Source of the DNA: Pseudomonas solani
Lineage (GTDB): Bacteria; Pseudomonadota; Gammaproteobacteria; Pseudomonadales; Pseudomonadaceae
Length of the DNA stretch: 64,000 nucleotides
Direction of reading: 5' to 3'
NCBI RefSeq assembly: GCF_026072635.1
Contig: NZ_AP023081.1
Span: 3,468,501-3,532,500, forward strand
Within the stretch, counting starts at the first letter, position 1. The number at the start of each line of letters is the position of its first letter. Under the pieces are notes generated by a model that saw only the letters and a list, made by a program, of their open reading frames with translations, was not told the DNA's origin and ran no database searches. Below are positions 35,146 through 43,413 of the stretch, piece by piece. The translations under genes and the position numbers were made by a program.

Positions 35146-35792
35146 CCCGCACCCTGGCCCGCCTGCCGCTGGGCTTCGCCGCGCTGTTGATGGCGTGGAG
35201 CCTGGCCCTGCGCGCCGAAGACGTTCCCGCCCTGGACGCCGAGCAGTCCCAGGTGTTCCGCGCCTGGTTCGTGCGCATCGCCCAGGAGCAGCTGCGCCAG
35301 GGGCCGAGCCCGCGCTGGCACCAGCAGGACTGCGCCGGCCTGGTGCGCTTCGCCGCCAACGAAGCGCTCAAGCCCCATGACGGCAAGTGGCTGCGTGCCA
35401 ATGGCCTGTCCAACCGCTACCTGCCGCCGGAGCTGGATCTCAGCGAAGGCCAGCGCCGCCTGGCGCAGACCTGGCAGCAGGGCGGCGGCAAGGTCGGGCC
35501 CTATGTGAATGCCATCAAGCTGATCCAGTACAACAGCCGGTTCGCCGGCCGCGACCTCAACCAGGCGCGGCCCGGCGACCTGATCTTCTTCGACCAGGGC
35601 GACGAGCAGCACCTGATGATCTGGATGGGCCGCGACATCGCGTACCACACCGGAACCACCACGCCGACCGATAACGGCATGCGCTCCGTGAGCCTGCAAC
35701 AACTCATGACATGGAAGGACACCCGATGGATCCCCGACGAATCCAACCCCAACTTTATCGGCATCTATCGGCTGCACTTCCTCTCCCGATGA
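35142..35792 (+). CDS. magC: MagC, DUF1175 protein with NlpC/P60-like Cys-His pattern
   Basis: Predicted secreted protein of 216 aa from the GTG that overlaps the magB stop (GTGA); ATGs at 35115 and 35130 are alternatives. The signal segment LPLGFAALLMAWSLALRA precedes EDVPALD. It matches DUF1175 (E. coli YfaT). I also see an arrangement like NlpC/P60 cell-wall peptidases: QQDCAGLVRF with Cys64, then ARPGDLIFFDQGDEQHLMIW with His157, and a further polar residue at His169 (AYHTG). NlpC/P60 enzymes commonly show DC(S/A)G..R and PGDL.FF...H(V/I)GIY. This suggests a peptidoglycan endopeptidase or amidase, an inference from motifs only. Its 3' end overlaps magD (ATGA). Confidence 0.85.
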   Translation: MTRTLARLPLGFAALLMAWSLALRAEDVPALDAEQSQVFRAWFVRIAQEQLRQGPSPRWHQQDCAGLVRFAANEALKPHDGKWLRANGLSNRYLPPELDLSEGQRRLAQTWQQGGGKVGPYVNAIKLIQYNSRFAGRDLNQARPGDLIFFDQGDEQHLMIWMGRDIAYHTGTTTPTDNGMRSVSLQQLMTWKDTRWIPDESNPNFIGIYRLHFLSR

Positions 35793-38700
35793 CTGCCGCC
35801 CGCCTGCTGCGCCGCGCCGCCTCCCTGTCGGCGGCGGCCCTGCTCGCCCTGGCCTTGCCCTTCGGCAGCGCCCAGGCCGAGGACGAGGTGCCGTCCAGCG
35901 GCTACACGCCGCTCGCGGGTGAATCCTTCTTCCTGCTCTCCGACAGCAGCTTCGCCGCCGACGAGGTGGCCAAGGTGCGCCTCGAAGCGCCGGGCCGCGA
36001 CTACCGCCGCTACCGCATGGAAGGCTACGGCGGTGTCGACGTGCGGGTGTACCGCATCGACAACCCGCTGGACTTCCTCAAGCGCCAGAAGAACCTGCAC
36101 CGCGTGGTCGCCGAGGGCGACTTCAAGGGCGAGGGCCTGTCCAACACCCTCGGCTACCTGTGGGACAACTGGTACCGCAAGTCGCGGCGGGTGATGCAGC
36201 GCGCCTTCTCCTACGAGTCGCGCAAGCAGGTCACCGAGGAAGCCCCCGAGCTGAAGATGGGCGATGCCATCCGCCAGCCCACCGAGTTCACCCCGCAGGT
36301 GCAGTACGCCCCCATGAAGGGCCTGCCCCTGGTCTCGCAGTTCCGCTACCCGCTGTGGGAAGCCAAGCCCATCGAGCCGCCGAAGGGCGTCGAGCTGGCC
36401 GGCTCCTCCAGCCAGTTCACCAGCACCCAGCCGGGCAACGTCTACATCCCCCTGGGCAAGCTCAAGCCGGGCCTGTACCTGGCCGAAGCCATCGTCGGCA
36501 AGTACCGCGCCACCACCGTGGTATTCGTATCCAACACCGTCGCCGTGAGCAAGATCACCGGCGGCGAGCTGCTGGTATGGACCGCGCGCAAGCATGAAGG
36601 CACCCCGGTCGCCGGGGCCAAGGTGCTGTGGACCGATGGCCTGGGCGTGATGACCAGCGGCAGCACCGATGCCGAAGGCCTGCTGCGCCTCGGCCATGCC
36701 AGCCCGGAGCGCTCCTACGTGCTGGGCGAGGACGCCGAAGGCGGCGTGTTCGTCTCCGAGAACTTCTATTACGACAGCGAGATCTACGACACCAAGCTCT
36801 ACGCCTTCACCGACCGCCCGCTGTACCGCCCGGGCGACTGGGTGGAAGTGAAGATCGTCGGCCGCGAGTTCAAGAACGCCCGTGACTCGGTGGCGCCCGG
36901 CGCCGCACCGGTCAAACTGGCCGTGTTGGACGCCAACGGCACCCAGCTGCAGACTCTGGACCTGAAGCTGGAATCCAGCTCCGGCACCGCCGGCCGCTTC
37001 CAGCTGCCGCAGAACGCCGTGGCCGGTGGCTACGAGCTGCGCTTCACCTACCGCGACCAGATCTACAGCAGCGCCTTCCGCGTCGCCGACTACATCAAGC
37101 CGCACTTCGAGGTGTCGCTGGACCTGGCCAAGCCCGACTTCCGCACCGGCGAGCCGATCAAGGGCGCCCTGGTGCTGCTCTACCCGGACGGCAAGCCGGT
37201 GGTCAACGCCAATGTGCAGCTGAGCCTGCGCGCCCAGCAGCTGTCGATGATCGACAACGAACTGCAGTACCTCGGCCAGTTCCCCGTTGAGCTGACCAGC
37301 AGCGAGCTGTCCACCGACGCCAAGGGCCGTGCCGAGTTCGACCTGCCGGCCGCGGAGAAGCCCAGCCGCTACCTGCTCACCGTGTTCGCCAGCGATGGCG
37401 CCGCTTACCGGGTCAAGACCAGCAAGGAAATCCTCATCGAGCGCGGCGCCGCCCGTTACGTCCTGAGCGCCCCGCAGCGCTTCAGCAGCACCGGCGAGTC
37501 GGTGCGCTTCACTTACCGCAGCGAACGCCCCACCGAGCTGAAGCCGGCGCGTTACGACTGGGTGCGCCTGGAAGACCAGAGCAGCCACAGCGGCAGCCTG
37601 TCCGCCGGTGACGAGGGCTTCGACCTCAAGTTCGAGCGCCCCGGCACCTACAGCATCACCCTCAAGGACGAGCACGACCTGATCCTCGGCGCCACCGGCC
37701 ACTCGGTGAGCGGCGAGGGCGTCAAGTCCGTGGCCGGCACCATCGAGATCGTGCTGGACAAGGCCGAGTACCAGGCCGGTGACGAGGCCCTGGCCCTGAT
37801 CACCTTCCCCGAGCCGGTGAGCGATGCGCTGCTGACCCTGGAGCGCGACAAGGTCGAGGCCACCGCGCTGCTGTCCAAGGGCGCCAGCTGGCTGAAGCTG
37901 GAGCGCCTGTCCGACACCCAGTACCGCGCGCGCATTCCGGTGGGCGAGACCTTCTCGCCGAACATCACCTTCTCCGCGCTCTACACCCGTGGCGGTGACT
38001 ACAGCTTCCAGAACGCCGGCATCAAGGTGGCGACGCCGCAGATCGACATCCAGATCGTCGCCGACAAGGAAACCGCGCGCCCCGGCGACATGGTCACCGT
38101 CGAGCTGACCACCCGCTACGCCGGCAAGCCGACCGCCTCGCGCCTCACCGTCAGCGTGGTGGACGAGATGATCTACGCGCTGCAGCCGGAGATCGCCCCG
38201 GGCATCGACCAGTTCTTCTACCACCCGCGCCGCAACAACGTGCGCACCAACGCCAGCCTGTCGTTCATCGCCTACGACCTGGCCCTGCCCGGTACGCCCA
38301 GCGCCCCGGGCCGCGCCAACCGCAGCGACCGTGGCGTGAAGGTACTGGAGCGTCCGCGCCGCGAGGAAGTGGACACCGCCTCCTGGCAGCCGGACCTGGT
38401 CACCGACGCCGACGGCAAGGCCCGCTTCAGCTTCCGCATGCCCGACTCGCTGACCCGCTGGCGCATCACCGCCCGCGCCGTCAACGCCGATGGCCAGGTC
38501 GGCCAGAAGCGCCAGTTCGTGCGTTCCGAGAAGCCGCTGTACCTGAAGTGGAGCGGCCCGGCCACCTACCGTGGCGGCGACAAGCCGGCTCTCGGCCTGT
38601 TCGCCTTCAACCAGGGCGAGGCCGCGACCAAGGCCGAGCTGGTGACCCGCTACAACGGCCAGGAACAGCGCACCCCGGTGGAGCTGGCCAAGGGCATCAA

Positions 38701-40357
38701 CTACCTGCCCCTGGCCGAGACCGCCCTGGTGAATGGTGACTTCCACGCCGAACTGGTGCAGGACGGCCAGGCCGTCGACGCCCTGGACGTCGCCCTGCAC
38801 CTGGCCGCCAGCGGCTGGCAGAGCGCCCAGGCGAAGACCGTCGTCGCCTACGCCGGCAAGACCGAACTGGGCCTGCCGGCTGACGCCAGCGCCATCCGCC
38901 TGCGTCTCGACGACAGTGGCCGCTCCCTGTTCAAGGGCGCCCTGGACGACCTGCTCGGCTACCCCTACGGCGGCGTCGAGCAGACCGCCAGCCGCCTGCT
39001 GCCGCTGGCCCTGGCCTACCCGACCCTGGCCCAGGGCGAACCGCGCGTGCGCGACCGCCTGCGCCTGATCATGCAGAACAGCCGCCTGCGCCTGGTGCAG
39101 ATGGCCGGCCCCGAAGCGTCCTTCACCTGGTGGGGCGACGAGGCGGATGCCGATGCCTTCCTCACCGCCTACGCCTACTACGCCGACTGGTACGCCAGTC
39201 GCGCCCTGGAGGTGCAACTGCCGGCGGAGCACTGGCAGCGCGTGCTGGACGTCTACGCCGCCCAGGCGCCGACCACGCCGTTGCTGCAACGTGCGTTGAT
39301 CCTCGGCTTCGCCCGTGAGATGCAGCTGCCGGTCAACACCCTGATGGAAGGCCTGATGGCTGACCTGGCCGCCGCCGGGGAGGGCAGCGACCAGGCCCTG
39401 TCGGACGACGGCAGCCAGAGCCTGGTGATGACCGCGCCGGATTCGGCCCTGGGCCTTGCCGCCGCACGGGTGCTCACCGTCGGCCTGGCGCGCCAGGTGC
39501 AGGTCCAGGTGCCGGATGCGCTGGCCGCGCAGGTTGGCGCCGCCCGCGAACGCCTGGCCGCCAGCCAGCAGCCCTTTGGCGAGGCCATCGGTCTGTACGT
39601 CAACGGTGCCGACCGCGAACGTGCCGCCTCGCTGCTCAAACGCCTGGCACCCGGCCAGGCCACCCTGGAACGCGCCCTGGCGCTGACCTGGCTGCAGCGT
39701 TCCCTCGGCCAGGACAGCGAAGACATCGTCCTCAAGCCCCAGGGCGACTGGCACGCGGCCGAAGGCACCAGTGGCGAAGGCTACTGGCTGTGGCAAGGCC
39801 AGGGCGTGCCGAGCGAGCTGGAACTGCCGGCCGACCTGCCGCACCCGGTGGACGTGCGCCTGGACTTCAACAGCGCCCAGGCCACCCCGGTGAAGCTGGA
39901 CGTGGAGATTTCCCGCCGCCTGCTGCGCCTGGTTCCCAGCGATGAGGCCTTCAACTTCACCGCCGAGGAGGTGAAGCCGGAAGACATCTCCAGCGACGAC
40001 CTCTACCTGGACACCATCGTGCTCACCAGCAAGGGCGAACGCGCGCTGCGCTACGGCATGCTGGAAGTGCCGCTGCCGCCGGGCGCCGATGTCGAGCGCA
40101 CCACCTGGGGCATCAAGATCTCCGGCCTGGGTGGCGAAGAAGCCGAAACCTTGGAGCGCGCGCGCAACGAGCCGGGCCAACTGCTCTACGCGGTGCCGGT
40201 GGACAGCCTGCAGGGCAGCGTGGTGCTGCAACACCTGGTGCGCTTCTCGCAGAAAGGTTCCTTCGAACTGCCGCCGGCCCGCTACCAGCGCCTCTACGCT
40301 CCCCAGGAGCAGGCGCTGGAGAGCGAACCTGCGCTCGGACGGATCAAGGTTGACTAG
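35789..40357 (+). CDS. magD: MagD, bacterial alpha-2-macroglobulin (YfaS type, no thioester Cys)
   Basis: Periplasmic macroglobulin-like protease trap of 1522 aa. The signal peptide ends AQA|EDEVPSSGY without a lipobox, unlike lipoprotein ECAM. Repeated MG beta-sandwich domains occupy the first about 850 residues (YAFTDRPLYRPGDWVEVK, key block of MG domains, near 345). The conserved macroglobulin block LPDSLTRWRI-like (RMPDSLTRWRITARAV) is near residue 883. The thioester-domain position reads YGGVEQTASRLLPLALAYP at about 1060, so the canonical GCxEQ Cys is replaced by Gly1062 while Glu and Gln remain. The start ATG overlaps magC. In P. aeruginosa MagD is the centre of this operon and binds proteases. 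Confidence 0.95.
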   Translation: MTAARLLRRAASLSAAALLALALPFGSAQAEDEVPSSGYTPLAGESFFLLSDSSFAADEVAKVRLEAPGRDYRRYRMEGYGGVDVRVYRIDNPLDFLKRQKNLHRVVAEGDFKGEGLSNTLGYLWDNWYRKSRRVMQRAFSYESRKQVTEEAPELKMGDAIRQPTEFTPQVQYAPMKGLPLVSQFRYPLWEAKPIEPPKGVELAGSSSQFTSTQPGNVYIPLGKLKPGLYLAEAIVGKYRATTVVFVSNTVAVSKITGGELLVWTARKHEGTPVAGAKVLWTDGLGVMTSGSTDAEGLLRLGHASPERSYVLGEDAEGGVFVSENFYYDSEIYDTKLYAFTDRPLYRPGDWVEVKIVGREFKNARDSVAPGAAPVKLAVLDANGTQLQTLDLKLESSSGTAGRFQLPQNAVAGGYELRFTYRDQIYSSAFRVADYIKPHFEVSLDLAKPDFRTGEPIKGALVLLYPDGKPVVNANVQLSLRAQQLSMIDNELQYLGQFPVELTSSELSTDAKGRAEFDLPAAEKPSRYLLTVFASDGAAYRVKTSKEILIERGAARYVLSAPQRFSSTGESVRFTYRSERPTELKPARYDWVRLEDQSSHSGSLSAGDEGFDLKFERPGTYSITLKDEHDLILGATGHSVSGEGVKSVAGTIEIVLDKAEYQAGDEALALITFPEPVSDALLTLERDKVEATALLSKGASWLKLERLSDTQYRARIPVGETFSPNITFSALYTRGGDYSFQNAGIKVATPQIDIQIVADKETARPGDMVTVELTTRYAGKPTASRLTVSVVDEMIYALQPEIAPGIDQFFYHPRRNNVRTNASLSFIAYDLALPGTPSAPGRANRSDRGVKVLERPRREEVDTASWQPDLVTDADGKARFSFRMPDSLTRWRITARAVNADGQVGQKRQFVRSEKPLYLKWSGPATYRGGDKPALGLFAFNQGEAATKAELVTRYNGQEQRTPVELAKGINYLPLAETALVNGDFHAELVQDGQAVDALDVALHLAASGWQSAQAKTVVAYAGKTELGLPADASAIRLRLDDSGRSLFKGALDDLLGYPYGGVEQTASRLLPLALAYPTLAQGEPRVRDRLRLIMQNSRLRLVQMAGPEASFTWWGDEADADAFLTAYAYYADWYASRALEVQLPAEHWQRVLDVYAAQAPTTPLLQRALILGFAREMQLPVNTLMEGLMADLAAAGEGSDQALSDDGSQSLVMTAPDSALGLAAARVLTVGLARQVQVQVPDALAAQVGAARERLAASQQPFGEAIGLYVNGADRERAASLLKRLAPGQATLERALALTWLQRSLGQDSEDIVLKPQGDWHAAEGTSGEGYWLWQGQGVPSELELPADLPHPVDVRLDFNSAQATPVKLDVEISRRLLRLVPSDEAFNFTAEEVKPEDISSDDLYLDTIVLTSKGERALRYGMLEVPLPPGADVERTTWGIKISGLGGEEAETLERARNEPGQLLYAVPVDSLQGSVVLQHLVRFSQKGSFELPPARYQRLYAPQEQALESEPALGRIKVD

Positions 40358-42005
40358 GACGCGACACCTGGCCGGGGCCCTGCTGATGCTGGCGGCCCCG
40401 TTGCTTCACGCGGGCGAGGCGCCTTTGAACCTCGCCTGGCGTGGGCCCCAGGGCAATGAGCTGCTGCAGCTGGACCGCAGCCGGGTGCTCACGCGCGGGC
40501 CGCTGCCCGCCGAGCACCAGACGCCCCTGGGCAGCCTGTGGAAACTGTTCGTCTACGCCTACCTCGTGGATAACGCGCGCCCCGACCCCGGCTACCAATG
40601 CAAGGGCCAGGACCGCGACGAGGTCTATTGCTGCAACCCCGGCGAGCGCATCGACCGGGACCAGGCGCTGGTGAAGTCCTGCGGCCTGTACTTCTCATCC
40701 CCCGAACTGCACCTCGACCCCGCCGACTGGTCGCGCTACTGGCATGAGCGCCAGGGCGCCGGCTGGCTGCAGCGCCTCGACCAGTTGCAGCCCCAGGCCC
40801 GGGTGCCGGTGGGCGAGCTGCTGGACGAGCTGGCCCACCTGCCGGCCCAGGCCCAGGCGCGCCAGGTGCTGCTCGACGTGCCCCTGTCGGCCCCCGATTC
40901 CGCCGCCCTGGGCGCCCTGGGTGGGCGCCTGCGGGCCAAGACCTGGAGCTGGCTGGCCGATGGCGATGCCCAGGCGCGCCAGGGCGGCTTCGCCGGCTGG
41001 CTGGCCGATGGCACGCCGATCTGGGCCGGTGGCCCGGGTACCAGTCAGCGGGTGCTCAAGGATTACGCCGAGATACTCGGGCAGACACTGCCCACCACCT
41101 GGCCAGCGGAAACCGGCGCCTGCGTCGAAGTCGATCTGTTCACCCGCTACCCGGTGCGCCAGGTACGCCGCGAGGGGCAGGCCGCCGCCGTGGCGCCGGG
41201 CATGCTACGCGGGCGCTATGAGGTGGAGTTCGCCAATGGCAACCGCCTGGGTATCGAAAGCGACGGCGAGCTGTTCCTCGAAGGCCAGGGCGATGCCCAG
41301 ACGCTCACCGCCCACCTGCAACGCGAGGACTACGTGGCCCGCGTGCTGCAACGCGAAGCCTCGGCGCAGCCGGTGGAGGCGGCCAAGGCCCTGGCCGTGG
41401 CCATCCGCAGCTACCTGCAACAGAACGCCGGCCGCCGTGGCGAGTGCCTGACCATCGACGACAGCAGCGCCAACCAGCGCGTGGCACCGCGCCCGGCCAC
41501 TGCCGAGGCCCGCGCCATCGCCGCCTGGACCGCCGACCTGGTGCTGGCCGGCAGCCCGGTGACCTACCACAGCGACAAACCGGGGCCTGATCGCCTGGCC
41601 TGGCAACAGGCGGTGCAGCAGGCCGGCGATGGCCTGCGCTACGACGCCATCCTCGCCCGCGCCTTTCCCCGTGCCAGCCTCAGCCGCTGGGACAAGCCCG
41701 TGGCCGCCTGCCAGGCGCTGCCCAATGCCGAGGAGTGGTTGCGCACGCAGCGCCGCGGCTGGCGCGCCACCCTGGACGCCGAGCCCGGCTATGACGAGAT
41801 CCAGCAATTCGCCGTGTGCCGCCTGGCCTCCGGCAAGCCCCATGTCGACCGTGAGCGGCGGCGCATCTTCGTGCGTGGCCTGTTCTCCCTGCAGGACCGC
41901 CTCGACCTGACCCACGAATACCTGCACCTGGCCTTCGAAGCCCACCCCAACGGCCAGGACGAAGACTACGTCGAACGCCTCGCCCGCCACCTGTTACTGG
42001 AATGA
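40350..42005 (+). CDS. magE: MagE, DUF2300 protein with transpeptidase-like, SpoIID-like and HExxH segments
   Basis: Predicted secreted protein of 551 aa matching DUF2300 (E. coli YfaQ). I start it at TTG 40350, 8 bases inside magD with GGA 6 bases upstream, because it gives the signal RHLAGALLMLAAPLLHAG; no ATG or GTG suits. Three regions look enzymatic. Residues 58-200 carry PBP/beta-lactamase-like motifs: S62-x-x-K65 (GSLWKLF), S110-C-G (normally SxN, before LYF), K197-T-W followed by FAGWLADG. Residues 320-405 resemble SpoIID: EDYVARVLQREAS with Glu336 at the catalytic position, AAKALAVAIRSYL, and C366..DDSSANQRV. Residues 521-530 read THEYLHLAFE, an HExxH metal motif. These are my reading, not a domain search. 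Confidence 0.87.
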   Translation: MTRTRHLAGALLMLAAPLLHAGEAPLNLAWRGPQGNELLQLDRSRVLTRGPLPAEHQTPLGSLWKLFVYAYLVDNARPDPGYQCKGQDRDEVYCCNPGERIDRDQALVKSCGLYFSSPELHLDPADWSRYWHERQGAGWLQRLDQLQPQARVPVGELLDELAHLPAQAQARQVLLDVPLSAPDSAALGALGGRLRAKTWSWLADGDAQARQGGFAGWLADGTPIWAGGPGTSQRVLKDYAEILGQTLPTTWPAETGACVEVDLFTRYPVRQVRREGQAAAVAPGMLRGRYEVEFANGNRLGIESDGELFLEGQGDAQTLTAHLQREDYVARVLQREASAQPVEAAKALAVAIRSYLQQNAGRRGECLTIDDSSANQRVAPRPATAEARAIAAWTADLVLAGSPVTYHSDKPGPDRLAWQQAVQQAGDGLRYDAILARAFPRASLSRWDKPVAACQALPNAEEWLRTQRRGWRATLDAEPGYDEIQQFAVCRLASGKPHVDRERRRIFVRGLFSLQDRLDLTHEYLHLAFEAHPNGQDEDYVERLARHLLLE

Positions 42006-42009
42006 CCCC

Positions 42010-42810
42010 ATGCGCCTGCGCCCCGGATACCTCGCCCCCTTGCTTCTCAGCCTGATCCCCCTGGCCGCCAGTGCCGAGGTGCGCCTCGACACGCCCCGTG
42101 GCGGCTGGCGCCAAGGCAGCGGCGACGGCGAGCACTTCATGCAGCAGGTGAACTACCCGGCGTCCTCGGTGAACGTCGCCGAGGATCAGGCCGATACCGC
42201 GCGCATCAAGGGCGCCATCACGGGCCTGGCCAAGGCTCCGCAGGGCCCGGGCCGGTTGGTGGTCAACGGCATCGACATGCCGCTGAAGATCAACGAGGAC
42301 GGCGGCTTCGACCGTCCCTTCGTGTTCCCGGGGGGCAGTAACAGCGTTGAGGTGCGCAGCCCCGACGGCCAGCAGAAGCGTCGCGTGCAGTTCTACAGCC
42401 TCGGTCGCGGCGGGGCTTCGGCGCGCCTGCGGGTGGTGCTGTCCTGGGACAGCGACAACACCGACCTCGACCTGCACCTGGTGACCCCGGATGGTGGCCA
42501 CGTGTGGTACGGCGAGCGCTCCCTGGCCAACGGCGCGGCCCTGGACGTGGACGTGACCACCGGCTACGGCCCGGAAATGATCGCCACGCCGACCCCGCTC
42601 AAGGGCCAGTACCTGGTCTATGTGAACTACTACGGCGGTGGTTACCGCAGCGACGAGGACGGCAGCAGCTCGCCGGGGCAGGCGCTGACCATCGGCCAGA
42701 TCACCGTGATCAGCGAAGAGGGCACGGCCAACGAGAAGCAGCAGAGCTTCCTCGTGCCCATGCGCCAGCCGGGGGAGCTGACCCTGGTGAAGAGCTTCAG
42801 CTATCCCTGA
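42010..42810 (+). CDS. magF: MagF, second DUF2135 protein of the mag operon
   Basis: Secreted protein of 266 aa with signal MRLRPGYLAPLLLSLIPLAA cut near ASA|EVRLD. It is a paralogue of MagA: it shares the RLVVNG...PF.FPGGSN.VEV segment, R.RLRVVLSWDSDNTDLDLHLVTPDGG, GYGPEMI.T and YLVYVNYYGG, and ends LTLVKSFSYP where MagA ends LLLVKSFNF. The two DUF2135 proteins therefore bracket the operon. It begins 4 bases after the magE stop. No clear terminator follows; a REP-type hairpin and the 0.55-kb inverted-repeat element do. Confidence 0.9.
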   Translation: MRLRPGYLAPLLLSLIPLAASAEVRLDTPRGGWRQGSGDGEHFMQQVNYPASSVNVAEDQADTARIKGAITGLAKAPQGPGRLVVNGIDMPLKINEDGGFDRPFVFPGGSNSVEVRSPDGQQKRRVQFYSLGRGGASARLRVVLSWDSDNTDLDLHLVTPDGGHVWYGERSLANGAALDVDVTTGYGPEMIATPTPLKGQYLVYVNYYGGGYRSDEDGSSSPGQALTIGQITVISEEGTANEKQQSFLVPMRQPGELTLVKSFSYP

Positions 42811-42840
42811 TCGGTAGGCATGGCGGCGCTGCGCGCCGCT

Positions 42841-43388
42841 GGGCGAATGAATTGGCTCTGTCTGCGTTAGCTGTTGTGGATTCGATGCAACAGCTCAAAT
42901 ACAGCGTTTCCCTAGCGCTTCAGGATTCCTGCCACCTCTCCGCGTGGGTTTCGCCAAGCTCTACCCACCCTACGAAAGGCCGTGCGCGCCCACGGGTGAT
43001 GCGCACATCGAGGTGAGAGGGGAGCGGATAAAGTTGGAGCAGCCGCCAAATGCCCCTCCAGAAGGCTGAGCGCAATCGTCGTGTAAGGGGTTGAGCGACA
43101 TGGATGTCGCGGCGTGCCCCTGGACGCCACTTGTGGCGAACGCACTTCAGTGCGGCCCGAAGGGCGAGCGTAGCGAGTAACGATGATGGAGCGAGGGCAC
43201 CCCGGCGAAGCCGGGGCCGGATGATGGGGTGAGTTTTTTGGTTCCTTTTCACCGGGCTGGCGTTCCAGCGATTGGAAAAGGGACTCGCCCGGGTGGGCGA
43301 AACCAAAAGTCTCACCAGAACTCGGCAATAAGCTGGGCTCGAAACTCTCCAGCAACACCTAACGCCGACATAGCTAATGAATTCGCCC
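42841..43388. repeat. inverted-repeat-bounded noncoding element, long copy
   Basis: The 603 bases between the convergent magF and the carboxymuconolactone-decarboxylase gene contain no gene. Left end GGGCGAATGAATTGGCTCTG (42841-) and the complement of the right end GGGCGAATTCATTAGCTATG (ending 43388) agree at 30 of 36 positions. Inside are many stem-loops: GCGACA-tgga-TGTCGC (43095-43110), CGCCAC-tt-GTGGCG, GCAC-ttca-GTGC, CCCCGGC-gaa-GCCGGGG (43200-43216) and the three-way junction at 43228-43316. The outer blocks match the short copy at 13326-13620; the central part (about 43083-43345) is unique to this copy. No open reading frame for a transposase is present. Confidence 0.75.
43228..43316 (+). 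other. predicted three-way-junction nucleic-acid fold
   Basis: An 89-nt segment that folds almost completely by eye. P1: 43228-43243 (GGTGAGTTTTTTGGTT) with 43301-43316 (AACCAAAAGTCTCACC), 15 of 16 positions paired including one G-T wobble. P2: CCTTTTC (43244-43250) with GAAAAGG (43275-43281), carrying the inner hairpin GCTGG-cgtt-CCAGC (43256-43269). P3: TCGCCC-gggt-GGGCGA (43285-43300). Only three bases (gac) separate P2 from P3. Whether it acts as RNA or as single-stranded DNA, and on which strand, is unknown. Confidence 0.6.
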
Positions 43389-43413
43389 CCATGGGTCTGC
43401 CCCTTGGAAGGGC

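Noticed and set aside
35765..40234. 1489-aa minus-strand frame opposite magD
   Set aside because: Antisense shadow of a GC-rich gene with biased codon use; composition is repetitive His/Gln/Val/Gly with no domain.
42841..43388. integron attC site or cassette
   Set aside because: GCGTTAG.TG at the ends faintly resembles attC cores, but no integrase, no cassette gene and no proper R/L box spacing is visible.
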